Position numbers and translations under genes: made by a program. A stretch of DNA of 64,000 nucleotides. Source: Kineosporia mesophila. Its GTDB lineage: Bacteria > Actinomycetota > Actinomycetes > Actinomycetales > Kineosporiaceae. The notes under the pieces were generated by a model, which was not told where the DNA came from, made no database searches, and saw only the letters and a list, made by a program, of their open reading frames with translations. The DNA lies in NCBI RefSeq assembly GCF_021129235.1, contig NZ_JAJOMA010000010.1, positions 212,375 through 276,374 of the forward strand. Direction: 5' to 3'. Position 1 is the first letter of the stretch. Each line of letters opens with the position of its first letter. Of the stretch, positions 28,446 through 38,820 are shown piece by piece.

Positions 28446-28490
28446 GGCGGGTTCAGACTTGGTCTGAATCCGCCAGAGCCGTTTTGCGCG
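28446..28490 (+). terminator. Terminator downstream of divIVA
   Basis: GGCGGGTTCAGAC (28446-28458) pairs with GTCTGAATCCGCC (28462-28474), 13 bp with one G-U pair and a 3-base loop. A short TTTT follows a few bases later. Confidence 0.75.
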
Positions 28491-28582
28491 CGGTGCCGGC
28501 CCATGCTTCCCCTGCATGCCCGGCGCCGCTCGCGTTTGCCGCCGAACAGCCCCGTTGGACCGCCCCTGGAAAGGACACTCCC

Positions 28583-28960
28583 GTGCCCGGTGCCGAGCGC
28601 AGTACCGTCACCTCGTTCGCCGGCATCCGCGACGAGCTGGCCGCCGAACTCCTCCAGCTCCAGAACGAGCACCAGGTCGTGCTGGACGGGCTGGCCGACG
28701 TGATCCGCGACAGCCAGGGCGGCTCCGGCGACGACCCGGCCGACTCCAGCGGCAAGACCTTCGGCCGGGAGCACGAGCAGGCCCTGCTGACCCGGGTGAG
28801 CGAGGCGATCCGGGCCACCCGGGAAGCCATCGCCCGGATCGACGCGGGTACCTACGGCGTCTGCGAGAGCTGCGGGGAGCCGATCGCGCTGCCGCGGCTG
28901 GAGGCCTTCCCGCGGGCGGCCCTGTGCGTGACGTGCAAGCAGCGGCAGGAACGCCGGTAG
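28583..28960 (+). CDS. DksA/TraR-type zinc-finger protein
   Basis: The 125-residue protein has a helical N-terminal part and a C-terminal zinc finger with Cys94, Cys97, Cys115 and Cys118 (CESCGEP, CVTCKQ). Such proteins act on RNA polymerase in proteobacteria; the actinobacterial members are less studied. The GTG start follows GGAAAGGA by 7 bases. It lies 59 bases before lspA. Confidence 0.88.
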   Translation: MPGAERSTVTSFAGIRDELAAELLQLQNEHQVVLDGLADVIRDSQGGSGDDPADSSGKTFGREHEQALLTRVSEAIRATREAIARIDAGTYGVCESCGEPIALPRLEAFPRAALCVTCKQRQERR

Positions 28961-29019
28961 ACAGCCGGGGGACATCAGGTGCATGAAGGCGTGTCGCGGC
29001 ATGGCACCCTAGGGGAACG

Positions 29020-29677
29020 ATGACTGAGCCGACCCCGCCCACGACATCACCCGTCGATCCTGGGCCCACCGAGAGTGCCACACCCCGGCGTCAGAAGGCC
29101 TACGCCGCCGCCGTGCCACTGATTGCCCTGGTCGTGCTGGGGCTTGACCAGCTGACCAAGTACCTCGCGGTGAAGGAACTGACGGGCGAGGGCCGGGTCG
29201 ACGTGGTCGGTGACCTCTTCGGCTTCTACCTGATCCGCAACCCCGGCGCCGCGTTCTCCATGGCCACCGGCTCGACCTGGATCTTCTCGGTCGTCGCGAT
29301 CGCGGTGGCCGTGTTCATCATCCGGATCTCCCGCACGCTCGGGCACTGGGGCTGGGCCGTGGCGCTCGGGCTGCTGCTCGGTGGCGCCGTCGGCAACCTG
29401 ACCGACCGGGTGTTCCGCACGCCCGGGGTGTTCCGCGGGCACGTCGTGGACTTCCTCGAACTGCCGAACTGGCCGATCTTCAACCTGGCCGACTGCTCCA
29501 TCACCTGCGCGGCCGTTCTCATCGCCGTGCTCAGCATCATCGGCATCGGGATCGACGGCCGGCGCGTGAGCTCGGAGAAGACAAGCTCGGAGAAGACAAG
29601 CTCGGAGAAGACAAGCTCGGAGAAGACAAGCTCGGAGAAGACAGCCTCGGAGAAGAAGACTGCGGAGAAGCCCGAGA

Positions 29678-29685
<8 letters not shown>
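29020..29685 (+). CDS. lspA: Lipoprotein signal peptidase (signal peptidase II) with repeat tail
   Basis: The 221-residue membrane aspartic protease removes signal peptides from prolipoproteins. It has four membrane helices and the catalytic aspartates Asp129 (GNLTDRVFR) and Asp158 (FNLADCSI). The normal enzyme ends near residue 183; a hydrophilic tail of about 38 residues follows, built from SSEKT repeats. Its stop lies inside the start of the next gene. Confidence 0.95.
29569..29643 (+). repeat. 15-base tandem repeat, five exact copies, in the lspA 3' end
   Basis: The unit AGCTCGGAGAAGACA encodes Ser-Ser-Glu-Lys-Thr and is repeated five times without a base change. Two degenerate units follow (ASEK, TAEK). 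Exact identity suggests recent slippage or unequal exchange; copy changes stay in frame. Confidence 0.95.
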
Positions 29686-30607
<922 letters not shown>

Positions 30608-30660
30608 TCCGGCTCCCCCGTCCGGCGAAGGATGCCGGTGTTGGCTAGGATCGACGACCG

Positions 30661-31146
30661 ATGAGCATGATCGAAGAGCGTCCCGGTGTCCCCGGTGACA
30701 GCCCGGCCCCGTCGCCGGCCACGCCAAAACTGCTGGCCGGCGAGACCGCTGCCCTGATCGGCCCGCTGATGCTGGGCATCCTGCTGGCCGTGGCCTGGCG
30801 CCTGCTCCTGCCCACCACCGAGTCGTTCGGCGACGAGCAGGAGACCGCCGCCGCGGTCGACGGCACGCTGGCAGGGCTGGGGCTGTTCGTGGGCGTGGTG
30901 ATCAGCGTGGTCACGCTGTTCCGGCCCGGGGCCGCGCCGGTGCGGCGTGTGCTGGTGGTGCTCATCACGAGCACGATCGGCGCCGCGATCTCCTGGGGTC
31001 TGGGCGACCAGCTGGGCACCCCGCACCTGCGGGCGCTCGGCGCGGCGTTCGTCTGGCCCGCCACCACGGCCGTGGTGATCATGGTCGGTGCGATCCTGCC
31101 CTGGACCTCCCGGCGCCTGGAGCATCCCGGGCGTCGGGAACCCTAA
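30661..31146 (+). CDS. Conserved small membrane protein, function unknown
   Basis: The 161-residue product has a Pro/Ser-rich N-terminus and four hydrophobic segments (about residues 29-50, 68-87, 96-113 and 122-146). I do not recognise a family. TAGGAT stands 9 bases before the ATG with no Shine-Dalgarno sequence. Its 3' end overlaps that of the convergent ybaK by four bases. Confidence 0.72.
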   Translation: MSMIEERPGVPGDSPAPSPATPKLLAGETAALIGPLMLGILLAVAWRLLLPTTESFGDEQETAAAVDGTLAGLGLFVGVVISVVTLFRPGAAPVRRVLVVLITSTIGAAISWGLGDQLGTPHLRALGAAFVWPATTAVVIMVGAILPWTSRRLEHPGRREP

Positions 31147-31661
31147 GCACGACCGATCGGCGCGGTCCGGGCCCGGGTCAGGCGCACCAGGTCGGCCGGC
31201 GTCAGCTCCAGATCGAGTCCACGCCGCCCACCGCTGACGAACACGGTGGGATGGTCCAGTGCGGAGACGTCGACCACGGTCGGCAGGGCCCGCCGCTGAC
31301 CGAGCGGGCTGATCCCGCCCACCACGTAACCGCTGCTGCGCTCGGCGGCGGCCGGGTCGGCCATCACGGCCTTCTTCCCGTCCGCGGCCGCGGCCAGGGC
31401 CTTGAGGTCGAGCTGCCCGGCGACCGGTACCACGGCCACCCACATCGACCCGTCCACCTCGGCGACCAGCGTCTTGTACACGCGCGTCTCGTCCACACCC
31501 AGGGCCGAGGCGGCCTCGGAACCGAACGCCAGACGGGTGGACGAGGACGCGGCCCGGCTGCGGTCCTCGGCCTCGAACGTGTGCGTGCTGAACGTCACGC
31601 CGGCAGCGGTGAGCACTTTGGTCGCCGGGGTGCCACCGGCAGCGTCCTTCTTCTTCGCCAC
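31143..31661 (-). CDS. ybaK: Cys-tRNA(Pro)/aminoacyl-tRNA deacylase, YbaK/EbsC family
   Basis: The 172-residue trans-editing enzyme hydrolyses mischarged tRNA. Seen: PATKVLTAAGVTFSTHTF, VYKTLVAEVDGSMWVAVVPVAGQLDLKALA, and YVVGGISPLGQRRALPTVVD with the GGxSPxG motif. The GTG at 31661 fits the family N-terminus (AKKK); a TTG 18 bases upstream is possible. It follows the LON-domain gene by 23 bases, probably in one transcript. Confidence 0.92.
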   Translation of the reverse strand: MAKKKDAAGGTPATKVLTAAGVTFSTHTFEAEDRSRAASSSTRLAFGSEAASALGVDETRVYKTLVAEVDGSMWVAVVPVAGQLDLKALAAAADGKKAVMADPAAAERSSGYVVGGISPLGQRRALPTVVDVSALDHPTVFVSGGRRGLDLELTPADLVRLTRARTAPIGRA

Positions 31662-31684
31662 GAGGGGATTGTGGCGCAACGCCG

Positions 31685-32338
31685 TCAGTTCGGGGTGGGG
31701 GGTTCCTTGTTCAGGTCCACCGCGGGCAGTGAGCTGAACGCGTCGAGCAGCCCGATCTCCCGGCGCAGCAGCGTCAGCTCGGCGGTGAGCCGCTCGTGGG
31801 TGCTCGCCGCCTCGAGCAGCGACTGCCGTTCGGGCAGCTCCAGCACGGCCGCGGCAGCCACCAGGTAGGAGAGCACCCGCGGGTCGGTCGGCACCCCGGA
31901 CTGCTCCACCCGCAGCCGGTCGCGGTAGGCGGCGAACCGCAGGGCAACCAGCTCGGCGGCCGCGTCCAGGTCCCCGGGACCGTCCGGCTCGTCGAGGAAG
32001 TCGACGAGCCCCGTGTGGTACGGCGCACCCGCCTCGTCGTCCAGGCCGTGCAGCCGGAACCGCGCATTGCCCACGGTGACCAGGTCGAACTGGCCGTCGT
32101 CGTAGGGCGTCGCCTCGCGGATCTGGGCCGTGCAGCCCACCGGGTACAGGCCCTCGAGCGTCTCCGGGTCACGGCCCGGGCGCGTCGCGATCACCCCGAA
32201 GTGCCGGGGCGCGCCCTCGGGCAGGTCGAGCAGGGCCTGCACCAGGATCCGGTAGCGCTGCTCGAAGATGTGCAGCGGCAGTACGAGACCCGGCACCAGC
32301 ACGGTGCTGAGCGGAAAGAGGGGAAGCCGGGTCGCCAC
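31685..32338 (-). CDS. LON substrate-binding-domain protein
   Basis: The 217-residue protein consists of the N-terminal Lon (PUA-like) domain: [26 protein letters not shown], then a helical part. There is no AAA+ or protease domain, so it is not a Lon protease. The role of such stand-alone proteins is unclear. It diverges from hisD. TAGTTT lies 6 bases before the GTG start (reverse strand), suggesting a leaderless message. Confidence 0.9.
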   Translation of the reverse strand: MATRLPLFPLSTVLVPGLVLPLHIFEQRYRILVQALLDLPEGAPRHFGVIATRPGRDPETLEGLYPVGCTAQIREATPYDDGQFDLVTVGNARFRLHGLDDEAGAPYHTGLVDFLDEPDGPGDLDAAAELVALRFAAYRDRLRVEQSGVPTDPRVLSYLVAAAAVLELPERQSLLEAASTHERLTAELTLLRREIGLLDAFSSLPAVDLNKEPPTPN

Positions 32339-32440
32339 GGGACCAAACTAGTCAAACTCGCAGGCCTTGCGTTCCCTTCAGCACCAGGACGAACGACCTG
32401 TCGCCATCCGCCCGGTCCCGGCAGCCTTAGAATGCTGCCC
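32339..32440. promoter_or_regulatory. Divergent leaderless promoters of the LON-domain gene and hisD
   Basis: Rightward: TAGAAT (32428-32433) is 7 bases before the hisD GTG. Leftward: the complement of 32345-32350 reads TAGTTT, 6 bases before the LON-gene GTG. Neither gene has a Shine-Dalgarno sequence. Confidence 0.55.
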
Positions 32441-33772
32441 GTGATCCGCCGACTTGACCTGCGTGGCCAGCACCTGAACTCCCGTGATCTGCGCGCCGTG
32501 GTTCCCCGCGCCGCGATGGACGTGGAGCATGCGCTGGGCACCGTGCGCCCGATCTGCGAGCGCGTGCGGGACCAGGGCGTGAGCGCGCTGATCGAGCTCA
32601 CCGAGCAGTTCGACGGGGTGAGGCTGACCTCGATCCGGGTGCCCGAAGAGGCCCTGAAGCGCGCGCTGGAGCAGCTCGACCCGGCCGTGCGCGCCGGCCT
32701 GGAGGAGTCGATCCGCCGGGCCCGCCTGGTGCATGACGATCAGCGCCGCGAGAGCACCACCACCCAGGTCGTGCCCGGGGGCACGGTCACCGAGCGCTGG
32801 GTGCCGGTCGACCGGGTCGGGCTGTACGTGCCCGGCGGCCGGGCGGTCTACCCGAGCAGCGTGGTGATGAACGTCGTGCCCGCGCAGGCGGCCGGGGTGC
32901 CGGGCATTGCGGTCACCAGCCCGCCGCAGCGCGACAACCCGGCCGGTTTCGAGGGTCTGCCGCACCCGGCGATCCTCGCGGCGTGCGCACTGCTCGGCAT
33001 CGACGAGGTGTACGCCGTGGGTGGCGCGCAGGCCGTGGCGATGTTCGCCTACGGCGTGAAAGACACCGACGGCAGCTGGATCTGCGAGCCGTCCGACCTG
33101 GTCACCGGCCCCGGCAACATCTGGGTGACGGCGGCCAAGCGTTTACTCAAGGGCATCATCGGCATCGACTCCGAGGCCGGCCCGACCGAGATCATGGTGC
33201 TCGCCGACGACAGCGCCGACGCCGACCACGTCGCCAGTGACCTGATCAGCCAGGCCGAGCACGACCCGATGGCCGCGGCCGTGCTGGTCACCGACTCCGA
33301 GGTGCTCGCCGCGACGGTCGAGACCGCCGTCGCCGCGCGGGTCGACGCCACGAAACACACCGAGCGCGTCACCACCTCGCTGTCCGGCCCGCAGTCGGCG
33401 ATCGTGCTGGTGGACGACGTGGACGCGGGTCTCGCGGTGGTCGACGCCTACGCGGCGGAGCACCTCGAGATCCAGACGAGGGACGCCGACCAGGTCGCCT
33501 CCCGCGTGCGGAACGCGGGTGCGATCTTCGTCGGCCCGTACTCACCCGTCAGCCTGGGCGACTACTGCGCGGGTTCCAACCACGTGCTCCCCACCGGCGG
33601 CTGCGCCTGTTTCTCCAGTGGGCTCAGCGTGCAGTCGTTCCTCAAGGGCATCCACGTCGTGACGTACGACCGGTCCGCACTGGAGGGGGTGGCCCATCAC
33701 GTGGTGGCCCTCGCCAACGCCGAAGACCTCCCGGCGCACGGTGAGGCCGTCACGGCCCGCTTCCCGCAGTGA
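32441..33772 (+). CDS. hisD: Histidinol dehydrogenase
   Basis: The 443-residue zinc enzyme performs the last two oxidation steps of histidine synthesis. Seen: [85 protein letters not shown] and [16 protein letters not shown]. The GTG at 32441 gives the family N-terminus (IRRLDLRG). The following gene overlaps its stop. Confidence 0.97.
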   Translation: MIRRLDLRGQHLNSRDLRAVVPRAAMDVEHALGTVRPICERVRDQGVSALIELTEQFDGVRLTSIRVPEEALKRALEQLDPAVRAGLEESIRRARLVHDDQRRESTTTQVVPGGTVTERWVPVDRVGLYVPGGRAVYPSSVVMNVVPAQAAGVPGIAVTSPPQRDNPAGFEGLPHPAILAACALLGIDEVYAVGGAQAVAMFAYGVKDTDGSWICEPSDLVTGPGNIWVTAAKRLLKGIIGIDSEAGPTEIMVLADDSADADHVASDLISQAEHDPMAAAVLVTDSEVLAATVETAVAARVDATKHTERVTTSLSGPQSAIVLVDDVDAGLAVVDAYAAEHLEIQTRDADQVASRVRNAGAIFVGPYSPVSLGDYCAGSNHVLPTGGCACFSSGLSVQSFLKGIHVVTYDRSALEGVAHHVVALANAEDLPAHGEAVTARFPQ

Positions 33773-34302
33773 GTAACCGGCTCGCGCTGCTGCTGAGGGG
33801 CGTCAACCTCGGCGGCAGCCGCAAGCTGGCGATGGCCGACCTGCGCTCGATGCTGACCGAACTCGGCCACACCGACGTGACGACGATCCTGGCGAGCGGT
33901 CAGGCGGTGGTCACCACTTCCCGCGACCCGCTGGAGGTGGCCGCCGAGCTGGAGGCCCGGCTGCTCGCTGAGGCGGGTCTGCGCACCGAGGTGATGGTGC
34001 GCACCGGTCCCGAGATGGCGGGCGTCGTCGCGGCGAACCCCTTCCCGACAGCGGACGCGGACGGCTCCCGTCATGCGGTCGTCTTCCTGCGGGGTGCACT
34101 GAATCAGGAGCAGCTGGCGAAGCTCGACCCGGCGGCCTGCACCCCGGACGAGTACGTCGCCCACGGCACCGAGCTGTACCTGCGCCTGCCGAACGGTTTC
34201 GCCGACAGCAAGCTGGCGATCGCCGTGGGCAAGGTCAAGGGCGTGCCTGCGACCACGCGGAACTGGAACACGGTGAAGAAGCTCGCCGCGTCAACGGCGT
34301 AG
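33769..34302 (+). CDS. DUF1697 protein
   Basis: The 177-residue protein matches the DUF1697 family: [28 protein letters not shown] at the start and [14 protein letters not shown]...[14 protein letters not shown] at the end. Function is unknown. The GTG start overlaps the hisD stop by four bases. Its 3' end overlaps the convergent tetR gene by 12 bases. Confidence 0.92.
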   Translation: MSNRLALLLRGVNLGGSRKLAMADLRSMLTELGHTDVTTILASGQAVVTTSRDPLEVAAELEARLLAEAGLRTEVMVRTGPEMAGVVAANPFPTADADGSRHAVVFLRGALNQEQLAKLDPAACTPDEYVAHGTELYLRLPNGFADSKLAIAVGKVKGVPATTRNWNTVKKLAASTA

Positions 34303-34848
34303 CCCGTCCATCAGCAGGTCGAGGATGCGCCCGGCCTGTTCGGGCGTGCCCGCGGCCATCGCCACACCGCTCACCGCCGTGAGTACGTCCAGCGGCTGCA
34401 CGTCGTCGCGCAGGGTGCCGGCCGCGGCCCCGGCCTCGATCAGGAGCTGCACCGCGGTCGTGAGCCGGTCGCGACTGGTGGCGTAGGGATTACGGCCCGA
34501 CGCGATCACCGCGCGCAGGGCGTCGGCCATCTCGCGCTTGGTGGCCATGTAGTCGACGAAGCGGTCCATCCAGCGGCGCAGGGCCTCGTCGGTGGCCCGT
34601 TCGGTGAGCAGTTCCCGGGCCGAGTCGCAGAGCTTGGCCAGCTCGTTGCGGTAGGCCGCCTCGACCAGTTCGTCGCGGGTGGGGAAGTGGCGGTAGAGCG
34701 TGCCGATGCCCACCCCGGCATCCTTGGCGATGCCCTCCAGCGAGGCCTCGGTGCCGTCCACGCTGAACGCCTTCACCGCCGACTGCAGCAGGCGTTCCCG
34801 GTTGCGCCGGGCGTCCGCGCGCAGCGGCCGCTCGCCGGGTGCCGTCAT
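34291..34848 (-). CDS. TetR-family transcriptional regulator
   Basis: The 185-residue repressor-type protein has an N-terminal helix-turn-helix (about residues 13-60: RERLLQSAVKAFSVDG, IAKDAGVGIGTLYRHFPTRDELVEA) and a C-terminal ligand-binding helical domain. The ATG with GGAGG six bases upstream is preferred over a start 57 bases earlier. It diverges from an SDR gene whose promoter lies inside a long inverted repeat, the likely operator. Confidence 0.93.
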   Translation of the reverse strand: MTAPGERPLRADARRNRERLLQSAVKAFSVDGTEASLEGIAKDAGVGIGTLYRHFPTRDELVEAAYRNELAKLCDSARELLTERATDEALRRWMDRFVDYMATKREMADALRAVIASGRNPYATSRDRLTTAVQLLIEAGAAAGTLRDDVQPLDVLTAVSGVAMAAGTPEQAGRILDLLMDGLRR

Positions 34849-34948
34849 CTCGCACCTCCGCGCGTGTTCGTTGGGACCCGCGCCCTGGATGACGCGAACT
34901 CTCATTGTGGCGCAGAGCCAGACCCGCCAGTACGCCCGGTTGCCTATC

Positions 34949-34987
34949 GGAGGCTCCTCCGCTTAGTTTGTAACCGGAGGAGCCTCC
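34949..34987 (+). promoter_or_regulatory. Inverted repeat around the SDR promoter, probable TetR operator
   Basis: GGAGGCTCCTCCG (34949-34961) and CGGAGGAGCCTCC (34975-34987) are perfect reverse complements 13 bases apart. The spacer holds TAGTTT (34964-34969), a good -10 hexamer. Binding of the divergent TetR protein here would shut off the SDR gene. Confidence 0.7.
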
Positions 34988-35011
34988 ATTACGGCGGAAA
35001 GGTCATCGATC

Positions 35012-35935
35012 ATGACGTCAGAACTGTTCACCACCCCCTTCGGCGAATACTCCACCGCCGACGAGGTGATCGCGGGTGCCGACCTGAGCGGGAAGCGGGC
35101 CGTCGTCACCGGCGCCGCCAGCGGCATCGGCGTCGAGACCGCCCGCGCCCTGGCGGCGGTCGGGGCCGAGGTCACCCTGGCCGTGCGGAACCTCGACGCG
35201 GGGGAGAAGACCGCGGCGGGCATCCCGAACAGTCGTGTCGAGCTCCTCGACCTGGCCGACCAGGGCTCGGTGAAGGCCTTCACCCAGCGGTGGGAAGGCC
35301 CGCTGCACATCCTCGTCAACAACGCCGGCGTGATGGCCAGCCCTCTCGCCCGCACCCCCGAGGGCTGGGAATCGCAGTTCGCCACCAACCATCTCGGGCA
35401 CTTCGCGCTCGCGGTGGGACTGCACGACGCCCTGGCCCGGGCCGGTGACGCCCGGGTGGTCGCGGTGAGCAGCAGCGCCCACCACCGCGCGGGCATCGAC
35501 TTCGACGACATCCATTTCGAGCGGCGTGAATACGGGCCGTGGACGGCCTACGGGCAGTCCAAGACCGCCAACGTGCTCTTCGCGGTGGAGGCGGCCCGGC
35601 GCTGGGCGCCCGACGGCATCACCGTGAACGCCCTGAACCCGGGCGGGATCCGGACGAACCTGCAGTGCCACGTCGACCCCGCGGAACTCGAGGCGCTGCG
35701 GAAGGCGGCGGCCTCCGACGGTGAGGAACTGCGCTGGAAGACCACGCCGGAGGGAGCCGCGACGTCTGTGCTGCTGGCGGCCTCACCGCTGGTGAAGGGT
35801 GTGAGCGGGAAGTACTTCGACGACTGCAACGAGGCCCCGCGCGGCCGGATCGGGGCCCGGCACGGGGTCTCCGGGCACGCGCTCGATCCCGAGGCGGCGC
35901 AGCGGCTCTGGGAGTACTCGCTCAGGGTTCTCTAG
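35012..35935 (+). CDS. Short-chain dehydrogenase/reductase (WW-oxidoreductase-like)
   Basis: The 307-residue NAD(P)-dependent oxidoreductase has the cofactor motif TGAASGIG (about residues 34-41), NNAGVMA, ATNHLGHF, the catalytic Ser (VSSSAHHR) and YGQSK (Tyr/Lys). The substrate cannot be told. It is probably repressed by the divergent TetR protein. Its 3' end overlaps the next, convergent gene by 14 bases. Confidence 0.93.
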   Translation: MTSELFTTPFGEYSTADEVIAGADLSGKRAVVTGAASGIGVETARALAAVGAEVTLAVRNLDAGEKTAAGIPNSRVELLDLADQGSVKAFTQRWEGPLHILVNNAGVMASPLARTPEGWESQFATNHLGHFALAVGLHDALARAGDARVVAVSSSAHHRAGIDFDDIHFERREYGPWTAYGQSKTANVLFAVEAARRWAPDGITVNALNPGGIRTNLQCHVDPAELEALRKAAASDGEELRWKTTPEGAATSVLLAASPLVKGVSGKYFDDCNEAPRGRIGARHGVSGHALDPEAAQRLWEYSLRVL

Positions 35936-36827
35936 GAGAGGTCTTGCCCCGTACCACGGCCATCGCCTCGAGCACCGAACGGTCGGGCACGCGTCCCCGG
36001 TCGAACGCCCGCAGGGCCTCGTCGGTGCTGAAACCGGCGGCCCACCAGTCGGCCGGGTGGATGCCGCCGGGCCCGGCGAGGCGGGCGACCGGGTGCCAGC
36101 GGGCCCAGCGCTCGGAGGGGTCCCGGCCCTCGCCGGCCGGCGCGAACAGCAGCGGGGCCTGGGCCGGGTGCGAGATCCAGCCCGCGGTCTCCCATTCCGG
36201 CACCTCATGGATCCAGCGCTCGCCGAGCACCAGGTCGATCCACTCGCCGGGCAGGCCCTGGATACCACCGCGGGCCCTCACCACGGTCTCGAACAGGGTG
36301 AACGGCACGTAGCGGCGGGCCTGCAACAGGGCGGTGCCCGGGTCGACGTCCAGGGCCGAGGTCAGATAGGGCCGCAGGGTGTCGAGCACGTGCGGCTTCC
36401 CGAGCCAGCGCAGCTCGGTGCTGGTGATCCCGGCCAGCCAGGCGCGGTCGCCCGGGCGGACCCGGGCCCAGGTCACCAGGTCCCCGAACGGCAACTGGGC
36501 CCGTCGGGGCAGGTCGGGGCGGCTCTGCGGCGGGGACCAGCGGCGCTCGGGGGCGGCCGGGTCCGGATGGTCGGCGTCGACGGGCACCGGGTCGGGCACC
36601 AGACGGCGGGGGCGCTCGAACCGCACCAGCCGGCGCAGGTCTGCCGGGGTCCAGCCCAGGGCGGCGAGTTCCGTGACCTCCTCCCGGGTGAGCACCCGCG
36701 AGGTCAGGTACGCCTCGGCGCGGTCGCCCCCGGTCGCGCGTTCGTAGGCCGTCGCCACCTGCGGACGCCGGAACGCCCAGCCGGCCGCGAGCACCGTCAC
36801 CACACCACTGCTGTCGGCCTCGTTCAC
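35922..36827 (-). CDS. Unrecognised protein
   Basis: The 301-residue product is soluble, rich in Trp, Arg and Pro, with no signal peptide or membrane helix. Recurrent features: LTREEVTELAALGWTPADLRRL and repeated W-aromatic segments (RWAWH-like, WISHPAQAP). I do not recognise a domain. The GTG at 36827 is chosen for the AAAGG six bases upstream; open frame continues further upstream without a ribosome binding site. It lies between the SDR gene and hisC on the opposite strand. Confidence 0.65.
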   Translation of the reverse strand: MNEADSSGVVTVLAAGWAFRRPQVATAYERATGGDRAEAYLTSRVLTREEVTELAALGWTPADLRRLVRFERPRRLVPDPVPVDADHPDPAAPERRWSPPQSRPDLPRRAQLPFGDLVTWARVRPGDRAWLAGITSTELRWLGKPHVLDTLRPYLTSALDVDPGTALLQARRYVPFTLFETVVRARGGIQGLPGEWIDLVLGERWIHEVPEWETAGWISHPAQAPLLFAPAGEGRDPSERWARWHPVARLAGPGGIHPADWWAAGFSTDEALRAFDRGRVPDRSVLEAMAVVRGKTSPREP

Positions 36828-36953
36828 CAGCCGCCTTTCTCCGAGCAACCACCGCGCGCCCCTGCGCCGATCACTGTAGGGAACATCTGGATCACCAGGA
36901 GCGTGTGGGCCACGTGACCTGTAACGACACGTGTCGGTGTCAGCTGCGCTCGT

Positions 36954-36966
36954 TAGACTCCCCACC
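36954..36966 (+). promoter_or_regulatory. Candidate leaderless promoter of hisC
   Basis: TAGACT (36954-36959) is 7 bases before the hisC GTG; no Shine-Dalgarno sequence is present. Confidence 0.5.
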
Positions 36967-38106
36967 GTGAGCAACGAGTCCCGGGCCGAGGTTCTTGCCC
37001 GTCTGCCCCTGCGTGACGATCTGCGTGGACGCACTCCCTACGGTGCGCCACAGCTCGAGGTGCCGGTGCGGCTGAACACCAACGAGAACAGCTACGACGT
37101 GCCGGGGGAGGTGGTCGCCGCGATCCTCGACGGCGTCCGCCAGCAGGCCCGTCATCTGAACCGGTACCCCGACCGGGAGTTCACCGGGCTGCGCGAAGAC
37201 CTGGCCAACTACCTCGGGCACGAGCTGGAGGCCGACCAGATCTGGGCCGCGAACGGCTCGAACGAGGTGCTCCAGCAGTTGCTCCAGGCATTCGCCGGCC
37301 CGGGGCGCACGGTGCTCGGCTTCACCCCGAGCTACTCGATGCACCCGATCATCACCGCCGGCACCGGCGCCACCTGGGTCGACGGCAAGCGGGGCAAGAA
37401 GGTGCAGCCGACGGACGACCCGGCCCAGTTCGATCTGCACGTCGAGGAGACCGTCGCGCAGATCAAGGAGCACCGGCCCCACGTCACGTTCCTCTGCTCC
37501 CCGAACAACCCCACCGGTACCGCCCTCGACCTCGAGGTGGTCAAGGCCGCCTACGACGCGACCGACGGCATCGTGATCGTCGACGAGGCCTACCACGAGT
37601 TCGCCCGCGTCGGTACGCCCAGCGCCCTGAGTCTGCTCGAGGGCCGGGAGCGCCTGGTGGTCAGCCGCACGATGAGTAAGGCGTTCGCCCTGGCCGGCGT
37701 GCGTCTGGGCTACCTGGCCGCACACCCTGCCGTGAACGACGCGGTCCGGCTGGTGCGCCTGCCGTACCACCTGTCCTCGCTCACCCAGGCCGCCGCCCGC
37801 GCCGCGCTCTGGCACTCCGACGTGCTGCTCGACACCGTCGAGGTGATCAAGTCCGAGCGCGACCGCGTCGTCACCTCGGTGCGGGAGCTGGGCCTGAGCC
37901 CCGCCCCGAGCGACGCCAACTTCGTCCTGATCGGTGGCCTGAACGACGAGAAGGCGATCTGGCGCTCGCTGCTCTCGCGCGGGGTGCTGATCCGCGACGT
38001 CGGCCTGCCCGGATTCCTCCGGGTCACCGCCGGTACCCCGGCCGAGAACACCACGTTCCTCGATGCTCTCGCGGACTCCCTGCTCGACGCGCCGGTACCC
38101 GCCTGA
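36967..38106 (+). CDS. hisC: Histidinol-phosphate aminotransferase
   Basis: The 379-residue PLP enzyme converts imidazole-acetol phosphate to histidinol phosphate. Seen: [47 protein letters not shown], the PLP lysine in [17 protein letters not shown], and [11 protein letters not shown]. The GTG at 36967 leaves a normal N-terminus. hisB follows after 49 bases. Confidence 0.95.
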   Translation: MSNESRAEVLARLPLRDDLRGRTPYGAPQLEVPVRLNTNENSYDVPGEVVAAILDGVRQQARHLNRYPDREFTGLREDLANYLGHELEADQIWAANGSNEVLQQLLQAFAGPGRTVLGFTPSYSMHPIITAGTGATWVDGKRGKKVQPTDDPAQFDLHVEETVAQIKEHRPHVTFLCSPNNPTGTALDLEVVKAAYDATDGIVIVDEAYHEFARVGTPSALSLLEGRERLVVSRTMSKAFALAGVRLGYLAAHPAVNDAVRLVRLPYHLSSLTQAAARAALWHSDVLLDTVEVIKSERDRVVTSVRELGLSPAPSDANFVLIGGLNDEKAIWRSLLSRGVLIRDVGLPGFLRVTAGTPAENTTFLDALADSLLDAPVPA

Positions 38107-38155
38107 CCGGCGTGAGCCGACCACTTCGTCCTCAATCAACAACAAGGAGCACCTG

Positions 38156-38755
38156 ATGTCCCGCACCGCCCGGATCGAGCGGACGACCAAGGAATCCAGT
38201 GTCGTCGTCGAGCTGGACCTGGACGGCACCGGCAAGGCCGAGATCTCCACCGGGGTGGGGTTCTACGACCACATGCTCAACGCGCTGTCCAAGCACTCGC
38301 TGATCGACCTGGCCGTCACCGCGACCGGTGACCTGCACATCGACGCCCACCACACGGTGGAGGACGTGGCGATCGTGATCGGCGAGGCGCTGAGGATCGC
38401 GCTCGGCGACAAGGCCGGCATCCGCCGGTTCGGCGACGCCACCGTGCCGCTCGACGAGGCGCTGGTGCACGCCGTGGTCGACGTGTCCGGTCGTCCCTAC
38501 TGCGTGCAGACCGGTGAGCCGGAGGGCCAGCAGTACGTGGTGATCGGCGACCGGTACATCGGCTCGCTCACCCGGCACGTGCTGGAATCCATCGCCCACC
38601 ACGCCTCGATCGGCCTGCACGTGCGCGTGCTGGGCGGTCGCGACCCGCACCACATCGTCGAGGCCCAGTTCAAGGCGCTCGCGCGGGCGCTGCGCGTGGC
38701 GGTCGAGCCCGACCCGCGCGTGACCGGCATCCCTAGCACCAAGGGCTCTCTGTAG
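38156..38755 (+). CDS. hisB: Imidazoleglycerol-phosphate dehydratase
   Basis: The 199-residue enzyme has the single-domain form without phosphatase. Metal-binding histidines are seen in [35 protein letters not shown] and [14 protein letters not shown]. The ATG follows AAGGAG by six bases. A bidirectional hairpin terminator separates it from the convergent lysR. Confidence 0.96.
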   Translation: MSRTARIERTTKESSVVVELDLDGTGKAEISTGVGFYDHMLNALSKHSLIDLAVTATGDLHIDAHHTVEDVAIVIGEALRIALGDKAGIRRFGDATVPLDEALVHAVVDVSGRPYCVQTGEPEGQQYVVIGDRYIGSLTRHVLESIAHHASIGLHVRVLGGRDPHHIVEAQFKALARALRVAVEPDPRVTGIPSTKGSL

Positions 38756-38761
38756 TAGACC

Positions 38762-38807
38762 CAAAATGGAGGACGAGCCGGCAGCTGCCGACTCGTCCTC
38801 AATTTTG
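38762..38807. terminator. Bidirectional terminator between hisB and lysR
   Basis: CAAAAT-G-GAGGACGAG-CC-GGCAG pairs with CTGCC-GA-CTCGTCCTC-A-ATTTTG (38762-38807). A- and T-runs at the two ends allow it to stop transcription from either side. Confidence 0.88.
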
Positions 38808-38820
38808 TTGTGGGTGGGTT

